Source of the DNA: Bacteroidales bacterium
GTDB lineage: Bacteria; Bacteroidota; Bacteroidia; Bacteroidales; UBA932
DNA: 13,337 bases
NCBI GenBank assembly: GCA_016285215.1
Contig: JAEEQI010000053.1
Span: 1-13,337, forward strand
Direction of reading: 5' to 3'
Made by a program: the position numbers and the translations under genes. Under the pieces are notes generated by a model, which made no database searches, was not told the DNA's origin, and saw only the letters and a program-made list of their open reading frames with translations. How positions within the stretch are numbered: the stretch's first letter is position 1; the number at the start of each line of letters is the position of its first letter. Of the stretch, positions 12,072 to 13,337 are shown piece after piece.

Positions 12072-13337
12072 ATGATCAAAGTAGACGTAAAAGGTTGCGA
12101 GTCCTTTGTGGATTCTGCCAAGTATCACGAGTATGTAGATAAGGCCCTGGATGCCTTCGACGTGCTCAAGAACGAAAACGGTGCCGGTAACGATTTCCTG
12201 GGTTGGAAGAAACTCCCCCGCTACATCACCGACCGTGAGCTTCACGATTACGAGGCCATCCGCGACAAGTGGACCCGCAAAGGTGTAGACCTGGTGATTG
12301 CCATCGGTATCGGCGGCAGCTATCTGGGCGCCAAGTGTGTGATGGAGGCCCTGAGCCACAACTTTGCCAAGCAGCTCAAGCGCAAAGAAGGCATTGAGGT
12401 GGTCTTCGCCGGCAACAACCTCTCCGAGGAATACCTGGCCGAACTGATGGACCTGGCCGCAGAGCGTAACGTAGCCTGCATCGTCATCTCCAAGAGCGGT
12501 ACCACTACCGAGCCCGCCGTTGCCTTCCGTATTGTGAAGCAGCACATCGAGGCCCGCTACGGCAAGGAAGAAGCAGCCGACCGCATTGTGGCCATCACCG
12601 ACGCCGCCAAAGGCGCTCTCAAGACCCTGGCCACCCAGGAGAACTACGACACCTTTGTAGTGCCCGATAACGTGGGCGGCCGTTTCTCCGTGCTCACTCC
12701 CGTGGGTCTGCTGCCCATCTGCGTAGCCGGTTACGACGTTCGCGCTCTGGTAGAAGGCGCCCTGGATGCCTGCACGGGCCTGGGAATCAAGTCCGATAAG
12801 AACCCCGCCATCATCTACGCCGCCATGCGTAACTACCTCAATGCAGAGCTGGGCAAGAGCACCGAGATTCTGGTGAACTACAACCCCAAGCTCACCTTCG
12901 TGGCCGAATGGTGGAAGCAGCTCTACGGCGAGTCCGAGGGTAAGGACGGCAAGGGTATCTTCCCCGCCAGCGTGAACAACACGGCCGACCTCCACTCGAT
13001 GGGTCAGTTCATCCAGGAAGGCAGCCGCGTCATGTTTGAGACCGTCCTGCACGTGGAGAACGCCCAGCGCAGTGTGGTCATCGAGTCCGACAACCAGAAC
13101 CTGGACCAGCTCAACTTCCTGGCCGGTAAGCACGTGGAGTACTGCAACCACATGGCCGAACTGGGAACCCAGCTGGCTCACATTGACGGTGGCGTTCCCC
13201 AGATGGCCGTGAACATGGAGAAGGTAGACGCCTTCAACCTGGGCGGTCTGCTCTACTTCTTCGAGTTCGCCTGCGGCATCAGCGCTTACATTCTGGGTGT
13301 GAATCCGTTCAACCAGCCCGGTGTAGAGGCCTACAAG
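12072..13337 (+). CDS. pgi: Glucose-6-phosphate isomerase, cut by the window end
   Basis: The first 422 residues of phosphoglucose isomerase, which interconverts glucose 6-phosphate and fructose 6-phosphate in glycolysis and gluconeogenesis. It is the short bacterial form (about 445-450 residues), so roughly 25 residues are missing beyond the edge. Two SIS domains are visible: IAIGIGGSYLGAK (77-88), VISKSGTTTEPA (138-149), GGRFSVLTPVGLLP (202-215), YGESEGKDGKG with the catalytic Glu287, and ASVNNTADLHSMGQF with His308. The final residues, NPFNQPGVEAYK, match the C-terminal family signature, and the last codon of the window encodes its catalytic lysine (Lys422). The ATG at 12072 gives a normal N-terminus (MIKVDVKGCESF). 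It is divergent from the SUMF1-BNR lipoprotein gene. Confidence 0.96.
   Translation, partial: MIKVDVKGCESFVDSAKYHEYVDKALDAFDVLKNENGAGNDFLGWKKLPRYITDRELHDYEAIRDKWTRKGVDLVIAIGIGGSYLGAKCVMEALSHNFAKQLKRKEGIEVVFAGNNLSEEYLAELMDLAAERNVACIVISKSGTTTEPAVAFRIVKQHIEARYGKEEAADRIVAITDAAKGALKTLATQENYDTFVVPDNVGGRFSVLTPVGLLPICVAGYDVRALVEGALDACTGLGIKSDKNPAIIYAAMRNYLNAELGKSTEILVNYNPKLTFVAEWWKQLYGESEGKDGKGIFPASVNNTADLHSMGQFIQEGSRVMFETVLHVENAQRSVVIESDNQNLDQLNFLAGKHVEYCNHMAELGTQLAHIDGGVPQMAVNMEKVDAFNLGGLLYFFEFACGISAYILGVNPFNQPGVEAYK

Noticed and set aside
11955..13181. Minus-strand open frame continuing more than 400 codons upstream of the SUMF1-BNR gene
   Set aside because: It is the antisense of pgi, whose motifs are unmistakable on the plus strand; the lipoprotein signal and promoter mark the real start near 11954.

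Overview
The window looks like chromosomal DNA of a member of the Bacteroidales. The evidence is Bacteroides-type promoters (-7 element TAnnTTTG, sometimes with an upstream TTG 19-20 bases away), start codons mostly without Shine-Dalgarno sequences, a Bacteroidetes-style DUF349 repeat protein, the single-chain iron-sulfur L-serine dehydratase, the short-form phosphoglucose isomerase and a TonB-dependent receptor behind a TPP riboswitch. The genus cannot be fixed from sequence reading alone. No CRISPR array, phage gene, transposase, tRNA or rRNA was seen.

Layout. (1) At the left edge lies the C-terminal end of an unrecognised protein (+), whose stop codon overlaps tail-to-tail with that of yggS. 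(2) Positions 262-4740 hold a tight leftward operon: DUF349 repeat protein, then yidC membrane insertase (3-base gap), then yggS PLP-binding protein (TAATG stop/start overlap). Its likely promoter sits across the end of trmD. (3) trmD (-) and the L-serine dehydratase gene (+) diverge from a compact promoter pair at 5430-5459. (4) Positions 6689-7147 form a 459-base gene-free convergent region with unusual structure: a 19-bp inverted repeat enclosing nested small hairpins, two overlapping and mutually exclusive 14-bp hairpins, and a consensus leftward promoter with no gene behind it. (5) Positions 7148-10197 hold a leftward pair: a predicted lipoprotein glutaminyl-peptide cyclotransferase, then a TonB-dependent receptor whose 5' leader is a TPP riboswitch placed directly after the cyclotransferase stop codon. 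The riboswitch marks the receptor as a probable outer-membrane thiamine importer. (6) Positions 10179-11954 encode a lipoprotein fusing a SUMF1/FGE-like domain to a BNR (sialidase-fold) beta-propeller, apparently from a TTG start. (7) A second divergent promoter pair (11993-12030) serves that gene and pgi (+), which runs off the right edge.

How the genes relate. Most are core genes: protein insertion into the inner membrane (yidC), tRNA m1G37 methylation (trmD), PLP homeostasis (yggS), serine breakdown to pyruvate, and glycolysis (pgi). The receptor, cyclotransferase and SUMF1-BNR lipoprotein form an envelope-directed accessory block. The parts most worth following up are the structured convergent region at 6700-7113, the riboswitch at a gene junction, and the SUMF1-BNR fusion.
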